Positions 26,916-35,604 of a DNA stretch of 64,000 nucleotides are shown piece by piece. Source of the DNA: JAFGUB01 sp050305515 (GTDB lineage Bacteria; Campylobacterota; Campylobacteria; Campylobacterales; Sulfurimonadaceae); assembly GCA_050305515.1 (NCBI GenBank), contig JBNLFL010000040.1, positions 124,001 through 188,000 on the forward strand, given 5' to 3'. The notes beneath the pieces were generated by a model. The model ran no database searches, was not told where the DNA came from, and was given only the letters and a program-made list of their open reading frames with translations. How positions within the stretch are numbered: position 1 is the first letter of the stretch; every line of letters starts with the position of its first letter. A program made the position numbers and the translations under genes.

Positions 26916-28229
26916 ATGAAAATTGTGAAAATGAGTCTTGTAGCAGCGATGCTGATGGGTGCGAGTGCGTTCGCTATCGAAAACACCAAAATCAGTGGTA
27001 CTGCTCAAGTGGTTTATCATACTCAGGATCAGGCTCTGGGTGCATTGAACAGCGAGTCTACTGAGCTTTTTGATAAAGATACAAGTGCAGCCGATACTGC
27101 ACTGCACCTGAATGTAACAACAGACCTGACTCCAGGTATCAGCGCAGGCGCTTCATACACTGTAGTTTCTACTCTCGGTCTTGAAAACAACTTTGTTGGA
27201 AGCGTGTGGGGTGGTTCACACACACCAACAGCTGCTACTGGCGCTAACTTTCCACATGGTGCTACGGCTGCAGTGGGTGCACCAGGCGTAAAAGTTGAAA
27301 ACGCTTCTTGGTTCGATGAGGCATGGGTTGCCGGTACACTTGGTAAAACAACAGTCAAACTGGGTCGTATGCAACTTGATACACCACTGGCATTCTCTGA
27401 AACATGGTCTGTAGAGACTAATACCTTTGAAGCTGCGGTTGCGATCAACCAGGATATTCCTGCTACAACAATCGTTGCTGCTTATGTCGGTAACGGCAAT
27501 GGTACTGAAGGATTCGGTCAGGATCTTACAGCTGGTGTGACATTCCCAGCACTTGGACATGCTGTTGGCCCAATCGTCAATCCTGATGGGAAATTCACTA
27601 CCTACGGTACTGATGGTGCTTATGCAGTTGGTGTTATCAACAACTCTCTTGAGATGCTGACACTTCAGGCGTGGTATTACGATGTAACACAACTGGCATA
27701 CTCTTACTGGCTCCAGGCTGACCTCTCTATGGCCGGTATCATGGCTGGTGCACAGTACTCTGGTATCACTATTCAGGAAGACGCTCTTAACGGTGCAGTC
27801 GCAAAAGATATTGATTCTGACGTACTGGCAGTAATGCTCGGTTATGAAATGAAAGATATTGCTACAATCAAAGCATCTTACTCTATGGTTGGTGAAGATT
27901 TCTGGGCAGGACGCAACACAGCGACTGCTACAGGTGCATCTAAAGTGTATACTGAAGCATGGTGGATGTACGGTTTTGTAACTCAGGCTGATACAACTGC
28001 GTTCAATGTCACAGTATCTGGCTCTGTTTCCGGAATTGACCTTGCTGCTTTCTATACATCGGCAGATCAGTCTGACGATGCAGGCAACAACGATATGACA
28101 GAGCTTACAATCACTGCTGGTACTTCTGTAGGACCAGTTGATGTTACTCTCGCGTACATCAATGCTGATCTTGAAGCTGCTGATGACGCAATCAACATGG
28201 TTCAGGCTTACCTGACTTACAACTTCTAA
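26916..28229 (+). CDS. Major outer-membrane porin-like protein
   Basis: This 437-residue protein has a signal peptide (cleavage likely after AFA at residue 20). The rest is alternating polar/hydrophobic strands ending in an aromatic residue (VQAYLTYNF), the C-terminal signature recognised by the BAM complex. It resembles the large Campylobacterota porins. Codon choice is more uniform than in neighbours, suggesting high expression. It has its own promoter and a good intrinsic terminator, so it is a single-gene unit. Substrate is unknown. Confidence 0.82.
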   Translation: MKIVKMSLVAAMLMGASAFAIENTKISGTAQVVYHTQDQALGALNSESTELFDKDTSAADTALHLNVTTDLTPGISAGASYTVVSTLGLENNFVGSVWGGSHTPTAATGANFPHGATAAVGAPGVKVENASWFDEAWVAGTLGKTTVKLGRMQLDTPLAFSETWSVETNTFEAAVAINQDIPATTIVAAYVGNGNGTEGFGQDLTAGVTFPALGHAVGPIVNPDGKFTTYGTDGAYAVGVINNSLEMLTLQAWYYDVTQLAYSYWLQADLSMAGIMAGAQYSGITIQEDALNGAVAKDIDSDVLAVMLGYEMKDIATIKASYSMVGEDFWAGRNTATATGASKVYTEAWWMYGFVTQADTTAFNVTVSGSVSGIDLAAFYTSADQSDDAGNNDMTELTITAGTSVGPVDVTLAYINADLEAADDAINMVQAYLTYNF

Positions 28230-28248
28230 TTTTCCTTTCACGGAAATA

Positions 28249-28280
28249 CAGATGCCCTTTTGGGCATTTGTCAATTTTTC
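28249..28280 (+). terminator. Intrinsic terminator of the porin gene
   Basis: ATGCCC (28252-28257), loop TTTT and GGGCAT (28262-28267) form a stem extendable to about 9 pairs. A T-rich stretch follows. Confidence 0.75.
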
Positions 28281-28291
28281 TCCCTCTAGGC

Positions 28292-28297
28292 TATAAT
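28292..28297 (+). promoter_or_regulatory. Candidate -10 box of the permease gene
   Basis: TATAAT in the context TAGGCTATAATCAC lies 22 bases upstream of the permease start. Confidence 0.5.
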
Positions 28298-28319
28298 CAC
28301 TGTTAAAAAGGCAGCAGAT

Positions 28320-29279
28320 TTGGCACGACTTCTTTTCCAAAAAATCTTTTATCTCGCGGGCATGCTCTTATTGATATCTTTCATCTCATTTGTGGCGATT
28401 AATGCTGCCCCGAACTCTTTTCTTTCAGCCGGTGAACTCAATCCCAACATGACCCCGGAGGCGATTGCAAAACTCAAAGCTGTTTACGGTCTTGACAAAC
28501 CGCTGCTCTCCCAGTATACAGGATGGCTGCTCAGCTTCATACAGCTTGATTTTGGAGTCTCTTTTGTGAGTGGACAGAGTGTCATCGATGAGATTGCCAA
28601 GCGCCTTCCCATTACGCTGATTATGAATGTCACAGCAATGCTTTTTGTTTTTGTCATCTCCATCTATCTTGGTATCAAGGCCGCCCTGGCGCACGAAACC
28701 AGAAGTGATCTCCTGATTCGCCAGCTCTCTTTGATCTCATTTGCGATGCCCTCGTTTTATCTGGCACTGTTGCTGATTCTCGTTTTCAGTATGTCCCTGG
28801 GTTGGCTGCCTATTGCGGGGTTGCATTCCATTGAACCCAAAACGGGGTTTGCCTACTATCTCGACATGGCGTATCACCTCGTACTTCCGGTAGGCGTGAT
28901 GATCTTTGTCTCACTCGGAAGCATGACGGTTTACATACGCTCTTTGACACTCGAAATTCTTAAAAGCGACTATCTTTTTTTTGCACGTTCTCGGGGTGTA
29001 GCGGGAGTGATGCTGCTGCGACGCTATATTCTTCCCAATTTGATGCCCCCGGTCATTACACTGCTGGGGCTCTCACTCCCGGGACTCATTGGCGGAAGCG
29101 TCATACTGGAAGCTATTTTTGGAATTGAAGGGATGGGACAGCTCTTTTATCTGAGTGCACTCAGTCGCGATTACCCCGTGATTATGGGCATTTTGAGTGT
29201 GACCGCGCTGTTGACGCTGTTTGGAAATATGAGTGCGGATCTGCTGTTGTTGCGGTTGAACCCCTACATGAAGCGGTAG
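28320..29279 (+). CDS. ABC transporter permease, OppB/DppB family (lone gene)
   Basis: This 319-residue inner-membrane protein has about six helices and the permease EAA-type loop (FARSRGVAGVMLLRRYILPN) around residue 222, matching dipeptide/oligopeptide/nickel permeases of the DppB type. The start is TTG at 28320. No second permease, ATPase or binding protein is adjacent; the neighbours are the porin and, convergently, nusA. Partners must be encoded elsewhere. Substrate is unknown. Confidence 0.85.
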   Translation: MARLLFQKIFYLAGMLLLISFISFVAINAAPNSFLSAGELNPNMTPEAIAKLKAVYGLDKPLLSQYTGWLLSFIQLDFGVSFVSGQSVIDEIAKRLPITLIMNVTAMLFVFVISIYLGIKAALAHETRSDLLIRQLSLISFAMPSFYLALLLILVFSMSLGWLPIAGLHSIEPKTGFAYYLDMAYHLVLPVGVMIFVSLGSMTVYIRSLTLEILKSDYLFFARSRGVAGVMLLRRYILPNLMPPVITLLGLSLPGLIGGSVILEAIFGIEGMGQLFYLSALSRDYPVIMGILSVTALLTLFGNMSADLLLLRLNPYMKR

Positions 29280-29282
29280 CGC

Positions 29283-29292
29283 TTACATGTAA
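29283..29292. repeat. Iterated palindrome TTACATGTAA, copy 7 (intergenic)
   Basis: Exact copy in the 25-base gap between the convergent permease and nusA genes. Confidence 0.95.
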
Positions 29293-29304
29293 GGATGAAA
29301 AAAG

Positions 29305-30429
29305 TTAGTTAAACAGTGCCTGCAGGGAGGAGATATCTTCTTTCTTCTCTTCCTGTGTCGTTGTGTGGGCACCGTCTTGCTCGATCAGTTCAATGTCATA
29401 GCCCGAGATCATCGACGCCAGGCGGATGTTGATGCCGCTTTTTCCGATGGCCTTTGATTTCTGATCGCTTGGAAGGGTAACGATGGCTTTGGGTGTTTCA
29501 CCCTCGGCAGTCTCTTCAATACGCACACTTGAGATAATGGCCGGAGACATCACGCGGGCAATGAAAAGTTCCGGAACCGTGGTGTACTCGATACAGTCGA
29601 TACTCTCGCCGCAAAGCTCTTCGCTGACTGCATTGATACGCACGCCCTTGACACCGACTGTGGCACCGATAGGGTCTACTTTAGGGTGGGTCGTATAAAG
29701 TGCAATTTTGGCACGCTCGCCCGGAATCCGTGCGGAACGTTCAATAATGACCGCTCCGTCTTTGATTTCGGGGACTTCCAGAGCCAGAAGTTCTTCAAGA
29801 AATTTCGGTGATGTTCGGGAAAGTTCAATCTGGATGCCGTTTTGCTTGTCAATATGAACGCGTCTGACAACAGCCTGAACCACGTCACCGACTTTGAAAT
29901 GCTCCCCTTTGATACGACTTTTCATGGGAAGAATCGCGCGCACTTCATCCATTTCGATATAAGTGTTCTGATCCGGATCGATCCGCGTGACACGACCGGT
30001 TGCAATCGTACCGATTTTACTTTTGTACTTGTTGTAGAGTTCATCTTCAACGAGACGCTGGATATGATATTCAATTTCACGGTGGAGCGTCATGGCGGCG
30101 GTACGGCCATAGGTTTCAAGATCATGCTCGATCTGGAACTGGTCGCCGATCTCTATTTCGTCATCATTGTTTTTGGCTTCGCTTAGCGGCATGTAGGCTT
30201 CAGCCTCTTCGCCGCTCAGTTCAGGCGCATCATCCGCTACTACGGTGATCATCTGATAGATCTTGACAATTTTACGTTTTGAATCGATTTCAGCTTCAAA
30301 ATCGTAATGGGGATTAATGACCCGTTTGGCAGTTTGAATAAAGGCTGTTTTGATACCTTCTTGTACCTGTTCCGGGGTCAGACCCTTTTCATGGGCGATT
30401 GAATCAATGATGTCCAAAATATGTTCCAT
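29305..30429 (-). CDS. nusA: Transcription termination/antitermination factor NusA
   Basis: NusA binds RNA polymerase and nascent RNA, modulating pausing and termination. The 374-residue protein has the N-terminal polymerase-binding domain (about 1-125), an S1 domain (about 130-200, including IATGRVTRID) and two KH domains, with GATVGVKGVRINAVSEEL near 243 and KAIGKSGINIRLAS near 325. It lacks the C-terminal acidic repeats of E. coli NusA. Its promoter is in the divergent region shared with the HP0268-like operon. Confidence 0.96.
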   Translation of the reverse strand: MEHILDIIDSIAHEKGLTPEQVQEGIKTAFIQTAKRVINPHYDFEAEIDSKRKIVKIYQMITVVADDAPELSGEEAEAYMPLSEAKNNDDEIEIGDQFQIEHDLETYGRTAAMTLHREIEYHIQRLVEDELYNKYKSKIGTIATGRVTRIDPDQNTYIEMDEVRAILPMKSRIKGEHFKVGDVVQAVVRRVHIDKQNGIQIELSRTSPKFLEELLALEVPEIKDGAVIIERSARIPGERAKIALYTTHPKVDPIGATVGVKGVRINAVSEELCGESIDCIEYTTVPELFIARVMSPAIISSVRIEETAEGETPKAIVTLPSDQKSKAIGKSGINIRLASMISGYDIELIEQDGAHTTTQEEKKEDISSLQALFN

Positions 30430-30506
30430 AGCTATTCCTTCCGGTTAAGACGTCGTTTTCATAAAAAAAATGGCTGTTTGGGGGAGTCAATTTTATGAAG
30501 AGTGAC

Positions 30507-30535
30507 ATTGTAGCATAAGCGGCGTTACATGTAAA
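30507..30535 (-). promoter_or_regulatory. Candidate nusA promoter; -35 overlaps palindrome copy 8
   Basis: On the minus strand TTTACA (30535-30530) is separated by exactly 17 bases from TACAAT (30512-30507). The -35 hexamer is formed by the first bases of TTACATGTAA. Confidence 0.5.
30525..30534. repeat. Iterated palindrome TTACATGTAA, copy 8 (intergenic)
   Basis: Exact copy in the nusA / HP0268-like divergent region, coinciding with the presumed nusA -35 box. Confidence 0.95.
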
Positions 30536-30564
30536 CTTTTAGTCGAACTTAACGCGTGCTTGGC

Positions 30565-30570
30565 TATAAT
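30565..30570 (+). promoter_or_regulatory. Candidate -10 box of the HP0268-like to pilO-like operon
   Basis: A perfect TATAAT in the context TTGGCTATAATGC lies 55 bases upstream of the first gene of the operon. Confidence 0.6.
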
Positions 30571-30625
30571 GCAGCCCATTTACTTCAGGGTGCCATGTAA
30601 AAAACCCTGCAACTCAAGGAACCTT

Positions 30626-30868
30626 ATGGAACTTAAAATCGCACGGACTGAACCGACTGCCAAACCAAAAAAGATTGAAATCGAAAAAATTGACGAGCTG
30701 CTTGCAAAAAATGACTCGACCATTCTGTATTTTGATCGTGAAAATTCTCACAAAGATTTGCTCGAACTTCAGGACCATTATGAAAATGAGGGGAAAAGTT
30801 TCTACATGCGGGAAGTCCGTTTCGGACTCTCTGACAATGAGTACATGTATGAGGTGCACATTCTCTGA
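30626..30868 (+). CDS. HP0268-like small protein
   Basis: This 80-residue protein resembles Helicobacter pylori HP0268, a small protein also found beside miaB and reported to have nuclease activity. The similarity is from memory of the family: a basic N-terminus, ILYFDRENSHKDLLEL around residue 32 and SFYMREVRFG around residue 55. The start at 30626 has AAGGA 5 bases upstream; an open frame back to 30560 overlaps the promoter. It overlaps miaB by one base. Confidence 0.7.
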   Translation: MELKIARTEPTAKPKKIEIEKIDELLAKNDSTILYFDRENSHKDLLELQDHYENEGKSFYMREVRFGLSDNEYMYEVHIL

Positions 30869-32166
30869 TGGCCAAGAAGCTCTTTATCGAGACACTTGGC
30901 TGCGCGATGAACGTGCGCGACTCGGAGCATATGATCGCCGAGCTCTCCGACAAAGAAGCCTATGAACTCACGACCGATTCTGCCGATGCTGATCTGATCA
31001 TCATCAACACCTGCTCGGTAAGGGAAAAACCGGTTCACAAGCTTTTCTCTGAACTGGGGGCATTCAACAAAATCAAAAAGCCCGGAGCCAAAATTGGTGT
31101 GGCCGGATGTACCGCGTCGCATCTCGGCAAGGATATCATCACCCGTGCCCCCTATGTGAACTTTGTTCTGGGTGCCCGAAACGTTTCGAAGATTACCGAT
31201 GTCATCCATCGGGACAAGGCAGTAGAGACAGAGATCAACTACGACGAATCGCAGTATGCCTTCAAGGATTTCCGCTCCAGCCCCTATAAATCGTTTATCA
31301 ACATTTCCATCGGATGTGACAAGCAGTGTACCTTCTGCATTGTGCCCCATACCCGTGGTGAAGAGATCTCCATCCCCTCAGATCTGATTGTCGCCGAAGC
31401 GAAAAAAAGTGTTGAGCGCGGTGCCAAAGAGGTGTTTCTGCTCGGGCAGAATGTCAACAACTACGGGCGCCGTTTTTCGGGTGAGCACGAGAAGATCAAT
31501 TTTACCGAACTGCTCAGGCGCGTCAGTGCCGTAGCGGGGCTTGAACGCATCCGGTTTACGTCACCGCATCCGCTGCATATGGATGATGAGTTTCTTGAAG
31601 AGTTCGCCCGCAATCCTAAAATCTGCAAGTCGATGCACATGCCGCTGCAGTCGGGTTCGACGGAGCTGCTGAAAAAAATGAAGCGGGGCTATTCCAAAGA
31701 GTGGTTTCTCAATCGTGCCGCGAAACTGCGTGAACTGATTCCTTCGGTTAGTATCAGTACGGATATCATCATCGGCTTTCCCGGCGAGAGCGAGAGCGAC
31801 TTTCTCGATACGCTTGAAGTCGTCAGCGCCGTGGAGTTTGATCAGGTGTTCAGCTTCAAATACTCGCCGCGTCCGCATACGGAAGCAGCCGCGTATGAGA
31901 ATGTCGTCGATTCCGAACTCGCATCACGCCGTCTGGCACATCTTCAGGATTACCACAATGCCATTTTGGACCGACGCAGCAGCCGGATGCTGGGCAGGGA
32001 GGTTGAGGTCTACTTTGAAGAGCTCAAAGAGAACGGCACCGTTTCGGGGCGCAGTGACAATAACCTTCTGGTAAAGGTCAAGGGTTCCGAAGAACTGCTT
32101 GGAACGTTGCGCCGCGTCCGGATCACACACACCTCACGACTCTCTTATGAGGCCGAGCTGGTCTGA
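30868..32166 (+). CDS. miaB: tRNA-2-methylthio-N6-dimethylallyladenosine synthase
   Basis: MiaB is a radical-SAM enzyme that thiomethylates i6A37 of tRNA. The 432-residue protein has the N-terminal cluster cysteines (ETLGCAMN, NTCSVREK, VAGCTAS), the radical SAM motif CDKQCTFCIVPHTRG around residue 150, and a C-terminal TRAM domain. It is translationally coupled on both sides. Its relative rimO is at 37089. Confidence 0.97.
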   Translation: MAKKLFIETLGCAMNVRDSEHMIAELSDKEAYELTTDSADADLIIINTCSVREKPVHKLFSELGAFNKIKKPGAKIGVAGCTASHLGKDIITRAPYVNFVLGARNVSKITDVIHRDKAVETEINYDESQYAFKDFRSSPYKSFINISIGCDKQCTFCIVPHTRGEEISIPSDLIVAEAKKSVERGAKEVFLLGQNVNNYGRRFSGEHEKINFTELLRRVSAVAGLERIRFTSPHPLHMDDEFLEEFARNPKICKSMHMPLQSGSTELLKKMKRGYSKEWFLNRAAKLRELIPSVSISTDIIIGFPGESESDFLDTLEVVSAVEFDQVFSFKYSPRPHTEAAAYENVVDSELASRRLAHLQDYHNAILDRRSSRMLGREVEVYFEELKENGTVSGRSDNNLLVKVKGSEELLGTLRRVRITHTSRLSYEAELV

Positions 32167-32801
32167 TGCAACGGTTCAAAAAGCGACTGCTGCGCCAGCT
32201 CTCGCTCTGGATCGTTCCGCCGATCGGTACCCTGCTGATCCGTTTTATCTACCTTACATGTAAAAAAAATTTCCATGTGGCATCTGCCATAAGCGACAAG
32301 CCGGTTATCTTTGCCTTTTGGCATGGCGACCTTCTGATGCAGCCGTATCTTTATTATCAGTTTCGCAAAATCCCAAAGGCCAATGTTGTCATCAGCGACC
32401 ATTTTGACGGGCAGATCATTGCCGGCGTCATGCGCTATTTCAAACTGGGAACGATTCACGGCTCTTCCAACCGCAGCGCGGCAAAAGTGTTGATCCAGGG
32501 AATTAAAAGCCTCAAAGAAGGGTATGATATCGGTATTACACCCGATGGTCCCAAAGGACCACGCCATGAAGTTGCGGACGGTGTGGTAGTGATGTCGCAA
32601 AAAGCCGGGGTCGATGTCGTGGTCTACAGCTGTGTTCCCTCACGCTACTGGCAGCTTTCAAGCTGGGACCGCTTTACGATACCGAAGCCTTTTGCCACAC
32701 TCGATTTTTATGCCTCCGAACCGATAGCACTCGAAGGTATGGAACTCGAAGCCGCGCGAGCACGGGTGAAAGAGGAGTTGATGCGTTATGCGATGGAATA
32801 G
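32166..32801 (+). CDS. DUF374-family lysophospholipid acyltransferase-like protein
   Basis: This 211-residue protein has a short N-terminal membrane segment and the DUF374 motifs FAFWHGDLLM around residue 56, GSSNRSA around residue 98 and ITPDGPKGPRHE around residue 120. The family is related to glycerolipid acyltransferases and thought to act on lipids of the inner membrane. Which acyl acceptor is used is unknown. It overlaps miaB by one base and the next gene by 14. A palindrome copy lies at 32254. Confidence 0.85.
   Translation: MQRFKKRLLRQLSLWIVPPIGTLLIRFIYLTCKKNFHVASAISDKPVIFAFWHGDLLMQPYLYYQFRKIPKANVVISDHFDGQIIAGVMRYFKLGTIHGSSNRSAAKVLIQGIKSLKEGYDIGITPDGPKGPRHEVADGVVVMSQKAGVDVVVYSCVPSRYWQLSSWDRFTIPKPFATLDFYASEPIALEGMELEAARARVKEELMRYAME
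32254..32263. repeat. Iterated palindrome TTACATGTAA, copy 9
   Basis: Exact copy inside the DUF374 gene, read in the Thr-Cys frame (LTCK). Confidence 0.95.
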
Positions 32802-33246
32802 CTGGTATCTCTTTACGGCCGGAGTCGTCGTCCTGACGATTGGGTATTTTCTTTTCAATCCCTCGTATGAGCGTTCGCTTGAAGCCAAGTTCTATTACAC
32901 CTTAGGGGAGTATCGTCAGGCGGAAGTGCTGGCGACGGAGGCGTTTGAACTCAACCCTTACAACCGTATGGCCTCAACAATCATGACACAATCCCAGACC
33001 GCCATGAAGTTCGTTACCTATATCGAGGAATCAAAAAAATACATGCAGCAGATTTCAGCCATTGCCAGCGGCGAAGGTGTGAATAGCGCCGATCGTGCGA
33101 AAGTCAAGCTGATCTGTGAGGTGATGATGGACTCCTATGTCAAGATCTCCGCTACGGTTGTGACCGATGCCGCTTTGGTGGAAGAAGCCGCATCCTATCA
33201 TGAGAAGTTTCAGAAGCTCCATGAAAAAATTGCTAAAAAAGGCTAG
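32788..33246 (+). CDS. Small membrane-anchored TPR-like protein
   Basis: This 152-residue protein has an N-terminal membrane anchor (about residues 6-24) followed by helices resembling a single TPR unit (YYTLGEYRQAEVLATEAFELNPYN). It is unrecognised beyond that. It overlaps the acyltransferase gene by 14 bases and xerH by 26, so it is embedded in the operon. Confidence 0.7.
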   Translation: MRWNSWYLFTAGVVVLTIGYFLFNPSYERSLEAKFYYTLGEYRQAEVLATEAFELNPYNRMASTIMTQSQTAMKFVTYIEESKKYMQQISAIASGEGVNSADRAKVKLICEVMMDSYVKISATVVTDAALVEEAASYHEKFQKLHEKIAKKG

Positions 33247-34075
33247 ATCCGATTTTCTGGATTATCTTGGAGACATCCGGGGCTACTCGGATCTGACGCT
33301 TAAAAGCTATGACGAAGCGATCGGCGAGATGCTGACTTACAGCGATATTCAGGAAGATGAAGGCATCCTGCGGATCAATCTGATGCCGTTTCGGGTCCGT
33401 ATCGCAGGACTCAAAGCCAAAACCATTGCCAAAAAGCTCAGTGCCATTCGCAGTTTTACCGCCTACATGAAAAAAGAGGGCATTGCCGTCGTTTTACGCG
33501 CCGATGAGAGTGTCAAAGTACCCAAAACACTGCCCAAGCCGATTGCCCACGAACATATTATGAAAGCGCTTGAAGGGGCGGATCTGCAAGAGCGTTTAAT
33601 TGTTTTGCTGCTCTATACGCTGGGATTGCGCATCAGCGAACTCTCCGGCTTGAAGCTTGAACAGATCGGTACTTCATGGGTCAGGGTTATGGGAAAGGGT
33701 CAGAAGGAACGGGAGGTTCCGCTGCTCGAATCCGTCTCGGATATGATCCGCGTGTATCGCGAGCAGGAATCTCCGCGGCGCTTTCTTTTTGAACGTCGGG
33801 GTGCAAAATTAAGCGAAAATAGTTTAAGATATATGCTTTCGAAGCTGTTTGAAAAATCCGGTATGAAGGTGACGCCGCACCAACTGCGTCATGCCTATGC
33901 AACGGAACTGCTGGCACATCATGCGAGAATTGCCGACGTCAGTGAATTGCTGGGGCATGCTTCTATGGCAACAACGCAGATCTATACAAAACTCGGGTCT
34001 GCCTTGAAATTGGAAAATTACGTCAAAGCCCATCCTCTTTGTAAGGAAAATAGTGAAGCTAACAAGCCTGATTGA
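33221..34075 (+). CDS. xerH: Tyrosine recombinase, XerH-type (chromosome dimer resolution)
   Basis: This 284-residue tyrosine recombinase has an N-terminal SAM-like DNA-binding domain and a catalytic domain: LGLRISELSGL (Arg), GKGQKEREVPL (beta-hairpin Lys), HQLRHAYATELL (His-x-x-Arg), LLGHASMATTQIYTKL (His, Tyr). All catalytic residues are present. The position in a housekeeping operon with no mobile genes suggests the XerH dif recombinase of Campylobacterota rather than an integrase. ATG 33221 is inside the upstream gene. The next gene starts 23 bases before this one ends. Confidence 0.85.
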   Translation: MKKLLKKARSDFLDYLGDIRGYSDLTLKSYDEAIGEMLTYSDIQEDEGILRINLMPFRVRIAGLKAKTIAKKLSAIRSFTAYMKKEGIAVVLRADESVKVPKTLPKPIAHEHIMKALEGADLQERLIVLLLYTLGLRISELSGLKLEQIGTSWVRVMGKGQKEREVPLLESVSDMIRVYREQESPRRFLFERRGAKLSENSLRYMLSKLFEKSGMKVTPHQLRHAYATELLAHHARIADVSELLGHASMATTQIYTKLGSALKLENYVKAHPLCKENSEANKPD

Positions 34076-35102
34076 TCTTCTTTATGCAACGATCTATATT
34101 GCTATCGTTGATCAGGGCAGCTTTAAAGATGTTTCCGTCATCATCCGTTCACGAGGAAAAAACAGCGAACCGCTCCAGCAGCGTTTTGATTCTCAAAAAG
34201 CTCTGGAGCGCTACATCCTCGATCTGATCAGCGACTCCCCCTATTTTTATATCGGCCTGCTCAACACCGTACCCGATCAGGGTGCTTTGCCAAGTTGCGA
34301 TAAAACGAAAATGCGCGATCTGGCTGATGTCAGTCTCAGTGTCACACTCTGTATGAATGAACGTTGGTCCCTTTACAGTTCCAAAGGAGAGCTAGATCAT
34401 CTGCAACAGCGCCATCAGGCGTACGGCATCGATTATGTGTTTTCTCCGTTCACGGTGCTGCAAAAGTTTTTTACCGACAAGATGCATAATGTTTGGGCTC
34501 TGTATGTTCTGATTCAGGAAGAGAGTGTCGCTATTGCCGTTTTTTCGAGCGAGCAGCTTGAATTCGCCAAATTCGTGACTACGGATGCAGAAGAGATCGC
34601 ACTGCTTCAGGAGAGTGCGAATGAAGGTTTCTCTTTTGACAACCATGCTGAAGGGGCAGCAGCTCATGAAGCGATTGATATGGACGAGATTGACATTCTG
34701 GATGATTTTGATGCGCTCGATGATATTGAGAGTCTGGATGATATTGAAGAACTTGATGATATTGACAGTATCGAGAGTTTTGCGGATTTTTCCGAAGAGG
34801 AAGATGACGTTCCTGTCGTACCGGTTGCGGCAGAACCCGAAACGGCTCAGGATCAGGAGGGATTTAACCTTGACTATCACCGTTTTACCATTATTCAGAA
34901 TGTTTTGGCTGAATATTACCATAACGAACATTTCCGGCAGGACTTCATTGAAACGATTTTTATTGCAGACGCCGTTGGCATCAGCAGTGATTTGAAGCTC
35001 TACATTGAAGAAGAGCTGTTTGTTACACCGATAGTGCGCCGTATTGATCTGAGCAGAGAAGTGATGCAGCTCATTCAAGATGAGGTAAACCATGCGTCAT
35101 AG
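34053..35102 (+). CDS. PilM/GspL-like cytoplasmic protein (candidate) with acidic repeat
   Basis: This 349-residue protein, starting with GTG at 34053, has an N-terminal region with strand pattern IAIVDQGSFKDVSVIIRS, loosely like the actin-type fold of PilM/GspL. There is no membrane helix. An acidic repeat (LDDIES, LDDIEE, LDDIDS) lies at about residues 222-240, followed by a hydrophilic C-terminal domain. The assignment rests mainly on order: the next two genes have the architecture of PilN and PilO. It overlaps xerH and the next gene. I cannot confirm an ATP-binding site. Confidence 0.5.
   Translation: MKLTSLIDLLYATIYIAIVDQGSFKDVSVIIRSRGKNSEPLQQRFDSQKALERYILDLISDSPYFYIGLLNTVPDQGALPSCDKTKMRDLADVSLSVTLCMNERWSLYSSKGELDHLQQRHQAYGIDYVFSPFTVLQKFFTDKMHNVWALYVLIQEESVAIAVFSSEQLEFAKFVTTDAEEIALLQESANEGFSFDNHAEGAAAHEAIDMDEIDILDDFDALDDIESLDDIEELDDIDSIESFADFSEEEDDVPVVPVAAEPETAQDQEGFNLDYHRFTIIQNVLAEYYHNEHFRQDFIETIFIADAVGISSDLKLYIEEELFVTPIVRRIDLSREVMQLIQDEVNHAS
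34719..34772 (+). repeat. Three tandem 18-base units encoding LDDIES-type hexapeptides
   Basis: GATGATATTGA recurs at 34719, 34737 and 34755, giving an in-frame 18-base period within the PilM-like gene. Copy-number change would not shift the frame. Confidence 0.8.
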
Positions 35103-35604
35103 TTTTACCAGAGCACGGCGTAAAACTCTGGTGACGCCGGAACTGTGGCTGGTCTTCTTCTTCTTTGGTATAACGCTGTTGATGCTGGTTTCGACCTACG
35201 GATTTCTCTCCTACAAAAGCTACAGCTATGGGCAAAAACGGGAGCAGAGCCGGATGCACATTGCACAGATGGAGAAGGAGATTGCGGCGTTTGATACGGA
35301 GATCGCCTTTATTAACAAAGAGCGGACCCGCAGCGAGCAGGTTTTTACCGCCAATACCGTGCTGAAAGAGAGCATTAAAAATCTTTTCGATCTGGTTCCC
35401 GAGCGGATAACACTGACACAGGCCAACATGCAAAAAAATGCGTTGATTCTCTATGGGGTCACTCCAAACAAGGATGTGTACGAGTTTATGCTGCACGCAC
35501 CGCTGCGCTCGATTTTTCATCGCAGCTACAGCAGCTTTTATCCGCTGGAAAACGGTTGGTTCCGTTTTGTTTCAACCAACTATCTCGATGAGGAAGAGCT
35601 GTGA
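35092..35604 (+). CDS. PilN/GspL-C-like inner-membrane protein
   Basis: This 170-residue bitopic protein has a basic cytoplasmic N-terminus, one membrane helix (about residues 17-40), a coiled coil (about 45-80) and a small alpha/beta periplasmic domain (DLVPERITLTQANMQKNALILYGV). That is the architecture of PilN and of the periplasmic part of GspL. It is coupled to both neighbours by short overlaps (11 and 4 bases). The family is inferred from layout, not from a motif. Confidence 0.6.
   Translation: MRHSFTRARRKTLVTPELWLVFFFFGITLLMLVSTYGFLSYKSYSYGQKREQSRMHIAQMEKEIAAFDTEIAFINKERTRSEQVFTANTVLKESIKNLFDLVPERITLTQANMQKNALILYGVTPNKDVYEFMLHAPLRSIFHRSYSSFYPLENGWFRFVSTNYLDEEEL

Noticed and set aside
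27216..28340. A long open frame (374 codons) antisense to the porin gene
   Set aside because: It mirrors the codon bias of the porin, is rich in Cys and Ser in a non-protein-like way, and has no ribosome-binding site.
30842..30849. TACATGTA inside the HP0268-like gene as another palindrome copy
   Set aside because: Flanks are G and T, so both outer positions of TTACATGTAA fail; it encodes a Tyr-Met-Tyr stretch and is consistent with chance.
33221..34075. The tyrosine recombinase as an integrase of a mobile element
   Set aside because: It is embedded by overlaps in a housekeeping operon, with no phage, conjugation or attachment-site sequence around it.
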